The notes below the pieces were generated by a model. It saw nothing but the letters and a program-made list of their open reading frames with translations, ran no database searches and was not told where the DNA came from. Both the position numbers and the translations under genes were made by a program. 64,000 nt of DNA from Fictibacillus enclensis (GTDB lineage: Bacteria > Bacillota > Bacilli > Bacillales > Fictibacillaceae), in NCBI RefSeq assembly GCF_001457035.1, contig NZ_KQ758618.1, positions 917,173 to 981,172 of the forward strand, read 5' to 3'. This document shows positions 54,234 to 63,038 of the stretch, in pieces (positions within the stretch are counted from its first letter, which is position 1; each line of letters begins with the position of its first letter).

Positions 54234-55661
54234 TTATGGAATAACCTCAAAAATAGTACCTTGGTTAAAATCGGTTACTTTCATTGAACCGTACGCCCCT
54301 AAATATAGTCTGGTTTTCTCCAGATTCGCTCCTAAGCTCATGTAAAGAGCCGATTGAGACCCGAAATTATAATCGGTCTCAATAACACCAAAATCGTTTA
54401 GCTTACCATCTGTTCTTGCCCTGGTGTATGCTAAAACACCTCTAACCGGTTGAGACTCTTGTCGGGCAGCATCGGTAAATACAACGCTTCCTGATAAATC
54501 AGGGATATTATCCCCTAGATATGGCTGGACACCTGTAAGAGCAGTGCCGCCGAACTTATCAGGGCGAAGATCTTTGTGATAATAACTCGTTATAGGTTCA
54601 AGGCGTTTTACTGACGTTTCTATTGCCTCATTGTAATAAGCAATTGTTTTCTCATCTAGAGCAGAGTTTGCAGAGCAGCCCCTTTTAATCATAGTAGGAA
54701 AAGTACCTTCCCAGCCACGCCAGCCAAAGTTAATAAATCCCTCTTGGTCTGTGACAGAATCCATTAAAGAAGCGTGCTGAACAAGCTGAGTAACGGGTAT
54801 CGGTTTATAATGAACGAACGAAAAAATGGATTCTGCCAAGTCCTGTCCGACATTACCCGCATATTTAATGTACTGATTATAAAATCTTTGAAATGAAATA
54901 CCTGGGATATTACGAACCCCTTTGGCAATTACCGTAAGTGTTTCCTGAATAGGAAGGGGAAGTTCATTAAAACGTGTAACTACTGGCGGGTTATTGATAA
55001 AGGTATTTTTAACGATATCAATCTCAATTATTTTACCGGCGATTTCCAAATCATTCTGACTTAAATTAAATGGATCAAAGCCCGCCCCGCCATCACCGGT
55101 CGTTAAAACAAGTTTGCCGGTTTCAGGTGAAAAGGTTAAGCTGTTGACCCCATTATGATTGAAAAAAGGTCTTCTTAGGTTAAGTAATGTCCGCCGTTTT
55201 TGAGGTTGACCATTTGATTGCAATATCCATTCTTCAACTGTATCGATATGATCATATTTAGTTTCTCTATTGACCCATTTCAGGTTTAACGTTTTAGGAT
55301 CACATGGGTCAGGTTTAAAATGTTTAGAAAGAGCACCTGGACCTTGTGTTCCTGCCATTGAATAATGTAGGTAAAAAAGCCGGTTAAAATAAAAATTCGG
55401 ATGAAACGCCAGCCCCAGTAACCCCCGTTCATCATACCCACCTCGAGAAACACCGGGTTCAGAAGTACCGAGTTTTATGATTCGTTGTCGAATATCCAAA
55501 AAAGTCTTGATTACTCCATTTCCTATGTAAAAGATTTCTCCCACCTGGGTTGCAATAAATAATCTTTCAATGGAGTCACCCGGAAGTATAGTTGTTTTTA
55601 AAACAGTTGGTAAATTAATATTACTTACAATGGGCCGTAACCGAACCTTCACTGATCTCAA
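54234..55661 (-). CDS. Glucose/sorbosone dehydrogenase-like beta-propeller protein
   Basis: 475 aa, no signal peptide or membrane segment. Propeller motifs of the GSDH family are present: ERLFIATQVGEIFYI, ERGLLGLAFHPNFYFNRLFYLHY, FNHNGVNSLTFSPETGKLVL, TTGDGGAG, NFGWRGWEG and SGSVVFTDAARQ. Whether it binds PQQ cannot be told; many such proteins are non-enzymatic or act on sugars. The start at 55661 has AAGGAGTG upstream. A single-gene unit. Confidence 0.8.
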   Translation of the reverse strand: MRSVKVRLRPIVSNINLPTVLKTTILPGDSIERLFIATQVGEIFYIGNGVIKTFLDIRQRIIKLGTSEPGVSRGGYDERGLLGLAFHPNFYFNRLFYLHYSMAGTQGPGALSKHFKPDPCDPKTLNLKWVNRETKYDHIDTVEEWILQSNGQPQKRRTLLNLRRPFFNHNGVNSLTFSPETGKLVLTTGDGGAGFDPFNLSQNDLEIAGKIIEIDIVKNTFINNPPVVTRFNELPLPIQETLTVIAKGVRNIPGISFQRFYNQYIKYAGNVGQDLAESIFSFVHYKPIPVTQLVQHASLMDSVTDQEGFINFGWRGWEGTFPTMIKRGCSANSALDEKTIAYYNEAIETSVKRLEPITSYYHKDLRPDKFGGTALTGVQPYLGDNIPDLSGSVVFTDAARQESQPVRGVLAYTRARTDGKLNDFGVIETDYNFGSQSALYMSLGANLEKTRLYLGAYGSMKVTDFNQGTIFEVIP

Positions 55662-55664
55662 CTT

Positions 55665-56035
55665 ACTTTACACTCCTTCTTATGCTTTTTGTAAAACATA
55701 TGTCTAGAATTGTTCTATTAGTATCAATTTAGATCAGAAAAGCTGGCTCATTTACTAGGTTATTGGATTTTTACATGTGGGTAATAAAATGGCGTGGAAT
55801 ACACATTTAAAGTTTAAGAAATATGACCATACAAGACACCAAAAGAGCAGGAGGGGGACGCAATCAATAGCTTTATTGAGTTTGAGGGATTGATCATTAA
55901 CCCATCTCATGTCTCATCACTTGAAAATATCGAAGAAGTTAAAGATGTAGGATATGACGGATAAAGATATTTCGGGAATCCTTATCCTATAATCAAAAAA
56001 AGAAAACCAGCCTGTTAAGTTGGTTTTCTTTAGGT
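55665..56035. other. Intergenic region of 370 bp with a coding-like remnant
   Basis: A plus-strand frame at about 55872-55964 (NSFIEFEGLIINPSHVSS...) follows an AGGAGGGGG ribosome-like site but has no usable start codon; it may be a gene stump. Otherwise empty until the terminator at 55998. Confidence 0.4.
55998..56032 (-). terminator. Intrinsic terminator for the APC permease
   Basis: AAAGAAAACCAGC pairs with GTTGGTTTTCTTT; on the minus strand the left A tract supplies the T run. Confidence 0.82.
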
Positions 56036-56040
56036 GTCAT

Positions 56041-57390
56041 TTACACAGGGGAGCCGTTTTGTTTTTTCCTCAATAGGGCAAGTATTGTAAGAACCACCAA
56101 TATTAAGAGACAAACAGTGGAGCCAATCCAATTATTTTTATTGAATATGAAAAAGATAAAAATAACGGATAAGGCCATTACTCCCAGTATGGTTGTGTAT
56201 GGAAACCCTCTTACTTGAAAGAATGGCTTGCTCGTATATTGACGGCGAAGCTTCAATTGGGAGAGACAGATTACTGTCCAAATTAAAAGAATCGTAAACC
56301 CTGGTATGGTCATCATATAGCCAATAATCTGTTCAGGCGTTAAATAAGCTAAAAATACCCCTATAAAAATAAAAATCGATGTAATGATGATCCCAATGAT
56401 GGGTATCCCGTTTTTTGTTACTTTTAATAGCTTTTTCGGTGCTTCACCGTTTTGAGCCATGGAATAGAGTGTTCTCGATGTGGCATAAATGCCAGAGTTA
56501 GCTGCAGATAATACAGCTGTTAAAAGAACAAAATTCATAATATGTCCAGCTCCTGGCAATCCTGTAAGGCTGAAAACTTGTACGAAAGGACTTTCTGCAC
56601 CCGTTACTTTATTCCAAGGCATTAAGCCGCAAATAATGAGGATAGGGAGAATGTAGAAAAGGATCACCCTTCCCACGGTACCTTTAATGACTTTTGGCAA
56701 AACCTTCTGAGCGTCCTTTGTTTCTGTAACCGCCACGCCAATCAGCTCTGCGCCTCCATAAGAGAACATGACGATTAAGAATGCGCTCAGCATACCCCCA
56801 ATCCCATTTGGAAAGAAACCGCCATGCGCTGTGTAATTGTTCCAAGGGTTGTCAATGGGGCTTGGAATGAAACCAAACAAAATACAACTCCCCAAAATAA
56901 TAAAAGCGGTTAAAGCGACGATTTTTATTCCCGCAAACCAAAATTCGATCTCTCCGTAATACTTTACTTGAAATAAGTTAATCCCAATAATAAAAATGGC
57001 ACAAATCAAACTTGACAGCCAAAGCGGTACGGAGGAGAACCAAAATTGAAGAAAGCTTCCTGCGGCCAAAATCTCCACAATCGTTACGATCGCCCAGTTG
57101 ATCCAATAAAGGTAGCCTACAATAAACGATACTCGATGCCCGAAGGCTTTATGGACCAAATTCTGAACATTTAAGTTTGGAAAAGCAATAGCCATTTCAG
57201 CAAGTGCAGTCATGACAATAAATAATAACAGCCCGCCTAACAAATAGGCTAAAGCAACGCTTGGCCCCGCCATACTTAATGTATCTGAACTCCCTTTAAA
57301 TATCCCGGTTCCAATCATGCCCGCCAAGGCAATAAATTGAACATGCCGGGGTAATAAACCCTTCTTTAAATCTTGGTGACTTTTTCCCAT
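56041..57390 (-). CDS. APC-family amino acid permease
   Basis: 449 aa from ATG 57390, which has AGGCAGGGA upstream; the frame opens earlier at 57408 without a site. 12 transmembrane helices. The AAT-subfamily signature HVQFIALAGMIGTGIFKGSS at helix 1, SYGGAELIGVAVTETKD near helix 6 and GLMPWNKVTG fit amino-acid/proton symporters such as the AapA/YbxG-like group. Substrate uncertain. Confidence 0.88.
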   Translation of the reverse strand: MGKSHQDLKKGLLPRHVQFIALAGMIGTGIFKGSSDTLSMAGPSVALAYLLGGLLLFIVMTALAEMAIAFPNLNVQNLVHKAFGHRVSFIVGYLYWINWAIVTIVEILAAGSFLQFWFSSVPLWLSSLICAIFIIGINLFQVKYYGEIEFWFAGIKIVALTAFIILGSCILFGFIPSPIDNPWNNYTAHGGFFPNGIGGMLSAFLIVMFSYGGAELIGVAVTETKDAQKVLPKVIKGTVGRVILFYILPILIICGLMPWNKVTGAESPFVQVFSLTGLPGAGHIMNFVLLTAVLSAANSGIYATSRTLYSMAQNGEAPKKLLKVTKNGIPIIGIIITSIFIFIGVFLAYLTPEQIIGYMMTIPGFTILLIWTVICLSQLKLRRQYTSKPFFQVRGFPYTTILGVMALSVIFIFFIFNKNNWIGSTVCLLILVVLTILALLRKKQNGSPV

Positions 57391-57409
57391 GATGTCCCTG
57401 CCTCTCATG

Positions 57410-57950
57410 CTATGTTATACATAAACGCTTTAAACCCATAAAGTAATTATACATACTTATAAGAGATTAGCCAATTGTAGATTTATCCATGTCCAATCGT
57501 ATAGTTAAGAAGTGTTTTAATGACACAAGCATTTACCCATTCTTCCTCAGGCAAGTTAAAGTGATCGAGACAGCATCTTGCAAGGATGAAATTGGCTGGA
57601 AAAGACTTCTACAATTCTCGAGAAGAATCGTACGTTATTTTTATTAGGATTCCTTAATTTACAAAAAGGCAGCAGAATATTTTTTGTTGTGAAGTTGTAT
57701 AAAATTTGCTATCTATTATGAATCATTTATATGTACAGCCTGCCAGAATTCTTCAGACCTGAAAAATCTTAATATTACATATATCCCGAGAATTTTTTTA
57801 TTGGCCATGTCCATGATTTAAGCTGATTGGTTAAAACCTAATCAGCTTTTTTAATTAAGCAAAGGCAACTCTTATTTTTGATAACATCGTGTACCTTTAT
57901 TAAAGGATTTAAGAACCTTCTCGCGAATTATTTTTGTCGGAAGGAGAATT
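57410..57950. other. Gene-poor interval of about 540 bp
   Basis: One minus-strand coding-like stretch of about 37 codons at about 57482-57600 (FILARCCLDHFNLPEEEWVN) has no start or ribosome site and looks like a remnant. A terminator-like hairpin (AGCTGATTGGTT with AACCTAATCAGCT, TTTTTT after) lies at 57820-57853. I see nothing else. Confidence 0.45.
57820..57853 (+). terminator. Isolated intrinsic terminator
   Basis: AGCTGATTGGTT pairs with AACCTAATCAGCT with one bulge, then six T residues. No gene lies directly upstream. Confidence 0.7.
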
Positions 57951-58091
57951 GTGAAAAAAAGAATTATTAAATGCTTGAATTGTAAAGTTGTGCTGCATCC
58001 TACAGACTGGAAGATCCTTAAGCAAGAAGGGAAATTGCACTACTGTGATGATTGTGAGCATATCACCTGTCACTTTGGTGAAGGGAGGTGA
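57951..58091 (+). CDS. Small zinc-ribbon-like protein (46 aa)
   Basis: GTG start with AAGGAGAATT directly upstream. The peptide carries two Cys pairs, CLNC (residues 8-13 area) and YCDDCEHITC, spaced like a small zinc ribbon. Its stop lies in the ribosome site of the next ORF, so the two are co-translated. Family unknown. Confidence 0.6.
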   Translation: MKKRIIKCLNCKVVLHPTDWKILKQEGKLHYCDDCEHITCHFGEGR

Positions 58092-58093
58092 GA

Positions 58094-58282
58094 ATGATGA
58101 GTCTGCAGCGTGGATTAGATAAAGAGATTGAGAGCATGTCGCCTGAAGAGGCGAGAAGAATTGTGACTGAAGCTTTTTTAGTTTTAGATCAAGTGAAAGA
58201 GCCGGCAGATGCGGGGATTAGTAAGGAAGAAGCATTCGATCAGATTAAAAAAATATTAAATTCAAATATCAAAGTTAAATAA
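58094..58282 (+). CDS. Small acidic helical protein (62 aa)
   Basis: ATG 58094 or 58097 follows AGGGAGG at 58082-58088, with GTG 58088 another option. Sequence is helical and acidic (LDKEIESMSPEEARRIVTEA, ISKEEAFDQIKKIL) without Cys or membrane segments. Partner of the zinc-ribbon-like ORF upstream. Family unknown. A terminator follows. Confidence 0.6.
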   Translation: MMSLQRGLDKEIESMSPEEARRIVTEAFLVLDQVKEPADAGISKEEAFDQIKKILNSNIKVK

Positions 58283-58289
58283 AATTACA

Positions 58290-58319
58290 TAAAGTCGCCT
58301 GTGAGTGGGTGGCTTTTTT
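58290..58319 (+). terminator. Intrinsic terminator after the 62-aa gene
   Basis: AGTCGCC pairs with GGTGGCT (one G-U pair either side), then six T residues. Confidence 0.65.
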
Positions 58320-58349
58320 AATTGCCTACATATAGAGAGGAAAACATTT

Positions 58350-58615
58350 TTGGTTACTTCGGTGTTTGTGCCTTCTATCACAGTTGGTAATGGTAAGAAG
58401 AATCCGAAGGCTGAGATCCTGAAGCTTCAAAAGGCGTTGAATGCTGTTAGATTTAAATGCGGGGCTGAGGATGGACTATGGGGACCAAAAACCCAGGATG
58501 CACTTGAAAGGTTCCAGAAGGTTTATCTTTCTATCTTCCATATGAAGTTGACAGAATCTTTGGCCATAACACACGAAAGAAACTGCAAGCCGTTCTGAAA
58601 TCAAAAGGATATTAA
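58350..58615 (+). pseudogene. Peptidoglycan-binding (lysin C-terminal-like) domain, frameshifted
   Basis: TTG 58350 preceded by GAGAGGA opens VTSVFVPSITVGNGKKNPKA, then one PG_binding_1 repeat (ILKLQKALNAVRFKCGAEDG, LWGPKTQDALERFQKVY). After a frameshift near 58525-58535 the second repeat reads LPYEVDRIFGHNTRKKLQAV and ends KSKGY-stop at 58613. Phage-type amidases and spore cortex enzymes end in such paired repeats, but here there is no catalytic domain. A stump of a cell-wall hydrolase is the best reading. Confidence 0.6.
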
Positions 58616-58629
58616 GGAGAGGATAAAAG

Positions 58630-58737
58630 ATGTTTGATTTTACTTCTGAATTTCTTCTGTATATTGAACTAGCTGTCATTTTGTTTGCGATCCGGGAAAC
58701 GTGTGAATTGATACACGTCATTTTCCGTATTAATTAG
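58630..58737 (+). CDS. Small membrane protein (35 aa) after the lysin remnant
   Basis: ATG 58630 lies 8 nt after AAGGAGAGG. One hydrophobic helix, FLLYIELAVILFAI (residues 8-21), then a short basic/His tail. Position behind a lysin-like fragment suggests a holin-like or phage-derived piece, but it is too short to assign. Confidence 0.45.
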   Translation: MFDFTSEFLLYIELAVILFAIRETCELIHVIFRIN

Positions 58738-58941
58738 GGTTTTTGAGTCCTTTTAAGAAGTTTTGACATAGAAATTCACAAGAATTTTATGCTGGACAAT
58801 AAGTGTTGAACACATTATATAGGATAGTTATAGGTAGAACAAAAATATTCCTCTCTTTATTCCTCAATTTTCAAATAAGCATATTCAAACGGCCAAGTAT
58901 ATATAAATTGAATGAAGGAAGTATATAAGGGAGGTTATAGA

Positions 58942-59781
58942 ATGAACGGGGAAGATTCACCTTTGCATGCTGATACCGGTGTTACCTCTGGATTGTTTGT
59001 TGAACGCTCTTTAAATGAAATTCGTTTTTGGTCTAGAATCATGAAAGAACATTCTTTATTTCTTCGATTGGGTTTTAGAGCAGAAGATACTCAACTAATT
59101 CAAGAGGCTAATCAATTTTATCGCATATTTGAACGCATCGAACAAACTGCACATTCCTTTAATAATCAAACAGACCCCGAACAAATAAGAAGGTTTAATT
59201 CCGAAGTTCAACAAGCGGCAACTAATATTTTCTTCTTTAAACGGAAAATATTAGGACTAATTCTCACATGCAAATTGCCTGGGCAAAATAATTTTCCACT
59301 ATTAGTTGACCATACAAGTAGGGAAGCAAATTATTTTAGAAAACGATTATTAGAATTAAATGAAGGGAAATTACAAGCGCTTCCAGAAGCCATTATTAAA
59401 GAAAATGTCTTCTTCTTAAGGATTATGGCAGACCATGCCAAATTTATTGGTCATCTCCTTGATCCATCAGAAAGGAAACTAGTTGATTTAGCACGGAATT
59501 TCAGCAATGATTTTGATCAATTGTTGTATCAAGCAAGGGACCTAGAATCTATGAAGCCACAATCCCAAACAGTTCCTCTTTTAGATCAATTTCTTGATCA
59601 AAACCGGGTGTCTGTCGTATCTCTTAGGGACTTCAAGAAAACAGCCCGTGATTTAATTGAACAATGTAAAATAAAGAGCATTATTCATCCTCTATTAGCG
59701 GACCATGTTTTCAGGGAAGCGGATAGGTTCATTGAAATCATTGATATGTTTGACGCGCATCTCACAGGCGGTACCCGATAA
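58942..59781 (+). CDS. DUF2935 family protein
   Basis: 279 aa from ATG 58942 (AGGGAGG upstream); the frame opens at 58912 without a site. It consists of two similar helical repeats: FVERSLNEIRFWSRIMKEHS and LVDHTSREANYFRKRLLELN, then KENVFFLRIMADHAKFIGHL and LADHVFREADRFIEIIDMFD. Conserved His and Glu in each repeat suggest a metal-binding helical bundle. Function is unknown. Confidence 0.82.
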   Translation: MNGEDSPLHADTGVTSGLFVERSLNEIRFWSRIMKEHSLFLRLGFRAEDTQLIQEANQFYRIFERIEQTAHSFNNQTDPEQIRRFNSEVQQAATNIFFFKRKILGLILTCKLPGQNNFPLLVDHTSREANYFRKRLLELNEGKLQALPEAIIKENVFFLRIMADHAKFIGHLLDPSERKLVDLARNFSNDFDQLLYQARDLESMKPQSQTVPLLDQFLDQNRVSVVSLRDFKKTARDLIEQCKIKSIIHPLLADHVFREADRFIEIIDMFDAHLTGGTR

Positions 59782-60341
59782 CTAGCAAAAGTTAAAGAAT
59801 GTGCAACTTGGTTTAATAAAACATTGGAGCTGGCCGAGTTGTGGAGGCTGCTCTTTTTTTATTTTACTTAAAGATTGTGAACAGTAGAATTCAGGAGCAT
59901 GGCAGCAGCCTAGGTGTTTTTTTCTGTCCCAATTAGCTAGGGTGAGGATCGGCACTTGCATATTTAAAGCGACACCTGTAGGCGTGCGGTAAAAGCCTAC
60001 AACAGACGTAAGGATACGCCTTTCGTTGTGTTCAACAAAAGATGGAATTGACAACCAGACGAGAGCGGCTGATTTTCTTTGTATTTTTAGATGATAATTC
60101 AGTCACAAAGATATCGAGATGCTTTCAGTCCATGTAGTGGACAGATAGCCTCAAAATCAGCGGATGATACCTTTTATTCGAATGATAACTTAGGCCGGGC
60201 TATTTGTAGGTCTATAGCACGTTCTTGCATTTTTCTTACTAGATTGAAAAGAAAAATATGAATTATAAGATTGTTAACAGCAGATTTGTGAAATATTAAT
60301 TGTAGTGTTTATATATTTGGTTAAGGAGTGTATTTGGGCCA
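59782..60341. other. Gene-free interval of 560 bp
   Basis: I find no ORF with a ribosome site on either strand. GAGCTGGCC...GGCTGCTC followed by TTTTTTA at about 59827-59860 could be a weak terminator for the DUF2935 gene. Composition is more GC-rich than the flanks (about 59880-60180) without a recognisable product; a degraded element is possible. Confidence 0.4.
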
Positions 60342-60533
60342 ATGGGTGCTGTGGAACGAAATGGTTTTCGGTTTGAACCAGAATATAGTGTAATCAACCA
60401 AAATGGCGCGATTCATGTATATAACAAAGGAGAGTTTTTGGAAGAAATAAAATTTTCTTTTTCAGGAAAATTTCCGGATCTTGATCAAATTGAAAAGTTA
60501 ATTGACACCTACTGTAATCAGCGAGGCATTTGA
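60342..60533 (+). CDS. DUF5370 family small protein (YbxH-like)
   Basis: 63 aa beginning MGAVERNGFRFEPEYSVI, then NQNGAIHVYNKGEFLEEIKF and a helical end. This matches my memory of DUF5370 proteins, which are about 63 aa, of unknown function. The start at 60342 has AAGGAGTG further upstream than usual. Confidence 0.65.
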   Translation: MGAVERNGFRFEPEYSVINQNGAIHVYNKGEFLEEIKFSFSGKFPDLDQIEKLIDTYCNQRGI

Positions 60534-61117
60534 TTTTTTTGAGGGTAAATGGAAAAATGTTTCATTTTAATTTAATAAGGAGTAAGGCTTTTCAATTGAA
60601 CTAACGGTGCGTTACTTGAAGATCCGGCTGCCAAACCTGGCAGCTTTTCCTATGGAACTATAGGGGCAGGTTAGTTTAAGAATGGTGTCTGTTTTTCTTC
60701 AACGGTAGGGTGCGTTTATTGATCATCAAAAATCTGTTTTTTCATTGATTCAAGAGATAAATAAGTGCATTCGAGACGTGACCAACGCCTATTACACCAC
60801 GATGGACAATGTCAATCGGTACTGTCATTTAACCAAAAAATAATCCACCCTCGAGTTAACGGCTCCGGTGGATTATTTCTACCTTAACGTCGATCCCCTT
60901 TTAGGGAACCTCTATTGTATGGCCGTTGGTGTTCGCAGCACCAGCGGTCTTTTTTAATATATGTCATTATTTATTATTATTCCCGCGAACGTTAAAAGAG
61001 AACAAGCTATAGATCCTATAATTTTTTACATTCCTTCTTTGTAGCCCTTTGTGTAACCGTTTGCTCATTTAGTACTTTATTTTTGTAACCGCCAAATCTG
61101 AAACTATGGAGCGATTG
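60534..61117. other. Gene-free interval with three terminator-like hairpins
   Basis: Hairpins: GCTGCCA with TGGCAGC (60627-60644, then TTTT); AAATAATCCACC with GGTGGATTATTT (60838-60878); and GGCCGTTGGTG with CACCAGCGGTC (60921-60949, then TTTTTT). A 40-codon frame with no start (about 60716-60843) ends at the second hairpin. Possibly untranslated RNAs or decayed genes. Confidence 0.5.
60838..60956 (+). terminator. Pair of intrinsic terminator-like hairpins
   Basis: A 12-bp stem (60838-60849 with 60867-60878) and an 11-bp stem (60921-60931 with 60939-60949) ending in six T residues lie 42 bp apart. The second is a good intrinsic terminator. Confidence 0.65.
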
Positions 61118-61267
61118 TTATTCTTGATTGTCTGCTGTTTTTGATTCTCGGTTAGATCTGTCAATTGACTGAGTATATTTTTCTTTATTACCCGGTTGAG
61201 TTTCATCCGTTCGTGTATTCCATATACTATATTTGAGTGTATTTGGAACATCTTTGTTTTTTGCCAT
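61118..61267 (-). CDS. Small hydrophilic protein (49 aa), possibly spore-associated
   Basis: Minus-strand ORF from ATG 61267 with GGAGGTG 8 nt upstream. The peptide (MAKNKDVPNTLKYSIWNTRT...) is polar, rich in Asn, Gln, Lys and Thr, and lacks hydrophobic segments. Its composition resembles small spore proteins, but I recognise no family. It diverges from the 72-aa gene at 61393. Confidence 0.55.
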   Translation of the reverse strand: MAKNKDVPNTLKYSIWNTRTDETQPGNKEKYTQSIDRSNRESKTADNQE

Positions 61268-61392
61268 TATGAACACACCTCCGATTAATATAGTTTCAAA
61301 AAAAATAAAAACTATACTTCAATAAAGTTGTTTTATTTCTTACATACCGTACTAATTGTTGGTTACATTAACAACAAGCGGAGGTGAAGAAA

Positions 61393-61611
61393 ATGGCAGA
61401 CAAAAAAGATAAAATTCAGGAAAACGTACGAACACAGCTTGGTGGCATGGGCCTATATGGCACAACAAGCAATGAGGAAGTAGCAGGATACCGGGCATCG
61501 GGAGATATTGAAAATGCCGGTCAGCTGGATAAGGGGTTTCAAAAAGAACCGGGTAATGAGGGTGAAACTGCGTCTTTCTCTACTAAACAGCAAAGGGAAA
61601 ATGAATTATAA
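61393..61611 (+). CDS. Small hydrophilic protein (72 aa)
   Basis: ATG 61393 follows GGAGGTG by 7 nt; GTG at 61384 is less likely. Sequence is polar and Gly/Glu/Lys-rich (KIQENVRTQLGGMGLYGTTS, YRASGDIENAGQLDKGFQK). No family recognised. Its composition and divergent partner suggest a late-sporulation or desiccation role, but that is speculation. Confidence 0.55.
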   Translation: MADKKDKIQENVRTQLGGMGLYGTTSNEEVAGYRASGDIENAGQLDKGFQKEPGNEGETASFSTKQQRENEL

Positions 61612-62187
61612 GGTAACTCGCTTTCTTATTGCTATTCGGTGCGTTTCACTGCATGCATTAGGGTATATATAAATGTTCTTCTTTCTTGTATAGCATAAAA
61701 AAAGACCTGGCAGCAGTTAAATGCTCTAGGCTTTCTTTTTTATTTATACTCTCAAAAAGTTGTTAAATGAATTTATAAATCAGCTGTTGATTTAAACATT
61801 GCAGCTGAAACAGTTTACATTGTACCCTGTTTTCGCTTGAACGTTTGCAAATCCTTTGAACTTGAAATGCCTATGCTAAAGAGGAAAAGCGTTCCTTATT
61901 TGCTCTATAAATGCTTTTACTTCACGGGCTGAAGAAAGCTGAAATCTTTAATTCATCTAACTGCCAAAAAGTAATAACGCTTTCTACACCGAAATATGGA
62001 TATTTACCTCTTAAAATAGCGGCTGTCATACAATTTGTTTTGCTTGATTATGTATCGTTGCTCCACTTCGCTCCAATTCACGATTTCCCACCAATTATCA
62101 ATATATTTAGCTGGTCCCAAACATTTAGAACAAGCAACGGAATAACATCCCATTGAGTCAGATTCTGATGCTTTTCAGCAGTAGGCA
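61612..62187. other. Gene-poor interval of about 575 bp
   Basis: An 81-codon plus-strand frame at 61911-62156 has no ribosome site and unusual composition, so I do not call it. A weak hairpin with AAAAGACC...GGCTTTCTTTTTT lies near 61700-61742. Confidence 0.45.
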
Positions 62188-62224
62188 TAAAAAGTCGTGA
62201 GGCGTAAACCTCACGATTTTTTTA
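62188..62224. terminator. Bidirectional intrinsic terminator
   Basis: CGTGAGG (62196-62202) pairs with CCTCACG (62209-62215), flanked by AAAAA and TTTTTTT. It serves the minus-strand 56-aa gene. Confidence 0.82.
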
Positions 62225-62392
62225 TGCTCCGCTTTCCTTTGGATCATTCTTTGATTTACTACCCTTTTTAGAACGATATTCTTTTCCTTTGTTATCATCC
62301 CCACTCACAAACTCACTGCTAAATTCTTGATTGTTTTGTGCTTGGGGTGAACCTTGATTTTGGCTTCCTTTGCTGCCATTGCGACTTGTCAT
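62225..62392 (-). CDS. Small Asn/Gln/Ser/Lys-rich protein, SASP-like composition
   Basis: About 56 aa from ATG 62392, 7 nt after AAAGGAGG; the frame opens earlier without a site. It is NGSKGSQNQGSPQAQNNQEF followed by SSEFVSGDD and a Lys/Gly/Ser-rich end, with no hydrophobic core. The NNQEFSSEF piece loosely recalls gamma-type small acid-soluble spore proteins, but this is not a firm match. The stop is at about 62222-62227. Confidence 0.55.
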
Positions 62393-62511
62393 TACATTCC
62401 CTCCTTTATTCAAAAACTTCCTTCTTAGTATTGCTTATACGCTGCCTTTTACTCATTGCAGAAAATTATATTGCTTTTTATTGGAGCCAGGATGGCTGAT
62501 ACTCCTATCCC

Positions 62512-63021
62512 TTGAATGGCTTAAGCAAACAATGCGATGAATTTCCTTTCGCAGCGACATGGGAAGGATCAGCAATGAATGGACAGAAATGGTTCTCAAT
62601 TCGCCTCATTCCATCTGAATCGAATCAGGCAGCAGGTAATTGGCTGGGAAAGTGGTATGCCTACGACCGAATTCTAGATAATGACCGATTCCACGTCCAA
62701 GTTGAAGCACCGACAGAAATTACATCGATTCGATCAGAAGGAACCCCTCAAGAGGGCCAAGACTATCGTTCAAGCGGCAATTTTAAAATCGACAACATTC
62801 CGCCATATGCGACTAAGCTGAAATGGACCATTACAGATGGACCAACTGATGCCCATTTTGATGTCATGCACGACGTCAGCTTCGGAATCGATGAAACCAT
62901 CTTCTCAGACCTTCATAACGGATCAATTACCGATATTAAAAAGAGTGAGGATTTATACATCGCCAAACCATCTAATACAGGAGGAAAAAGCTTCACCGTA
63001 CATGTTACTGCGGTACCATAA
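62512..63021 (+). CDS. NucA/NucB-type nuclease fragment fused to an unknown C-terminal domain
   Basis: 169 aa from TTG 62512; no ribosome site, and a TGA in frame 15 nt upstream. The N-terminus, KQCDEFPFAATWEGS...IRLIPSESNQAAGNW, matches the catalytic DxDEYPFAxTxEG core of NucA/NucB DNases, but the ~60 residues that normally precede it are missing. It continues through YAYDRILDNDRFHV and then a ~80-residue domain (IDNIPPYATKLKWTITDG...) that I do not recognise. Probably an N-terminally truncated secreted nuclease, that is, a pseudogene. Confidence 0.5.
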   Translation: MNGLSKQCDEFPFAATWEGSAMNGQKWFSIRLIPSESNQAAGNWLGKWYAYDRILDNDRFHVQVEAPTEITSIRSEGTPQEGQDYRSSGNFKIDNIPPYATKLKWTITDGPTDAHFDVMHDVSFGIDETIFSDLHNGSITDIKKSEDLYIAKPSNTGGKSFTVHVTAVP

Positions 63022-63038
63022 GAGAGTTAGGAGAGCAT

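Noticed and set aside
55872..55964. Plus-strand coding-like stretch NSFIEFEGLIINPSH after an AGGAGGGGG
   Set aside because: No ATG, GTG or TTG at a suitable distance, and only about 30 codons long; kept only as a note in the intergenic entry.
57482..57600. Minus-strand stretch FILARCCLDHFNLPEEEWVN
   Set aside because: Closed by a stop just upstream, no start codon or ribosome site, about 37 codons; perhaps a relic but not callable.
60716..60843. Plus-strand frame SVFSLIQEINKCIRDVTNAY ending at a hairpin
   Set aside because: Preceded by TAG with no proper start codon or ribosome site; could be the end of a deleted gene.
61911..62156. 81-codon plus-strand ORF
   Set aside because: No ribosome site, no recognisable family, composition unlike neighbouring genes.
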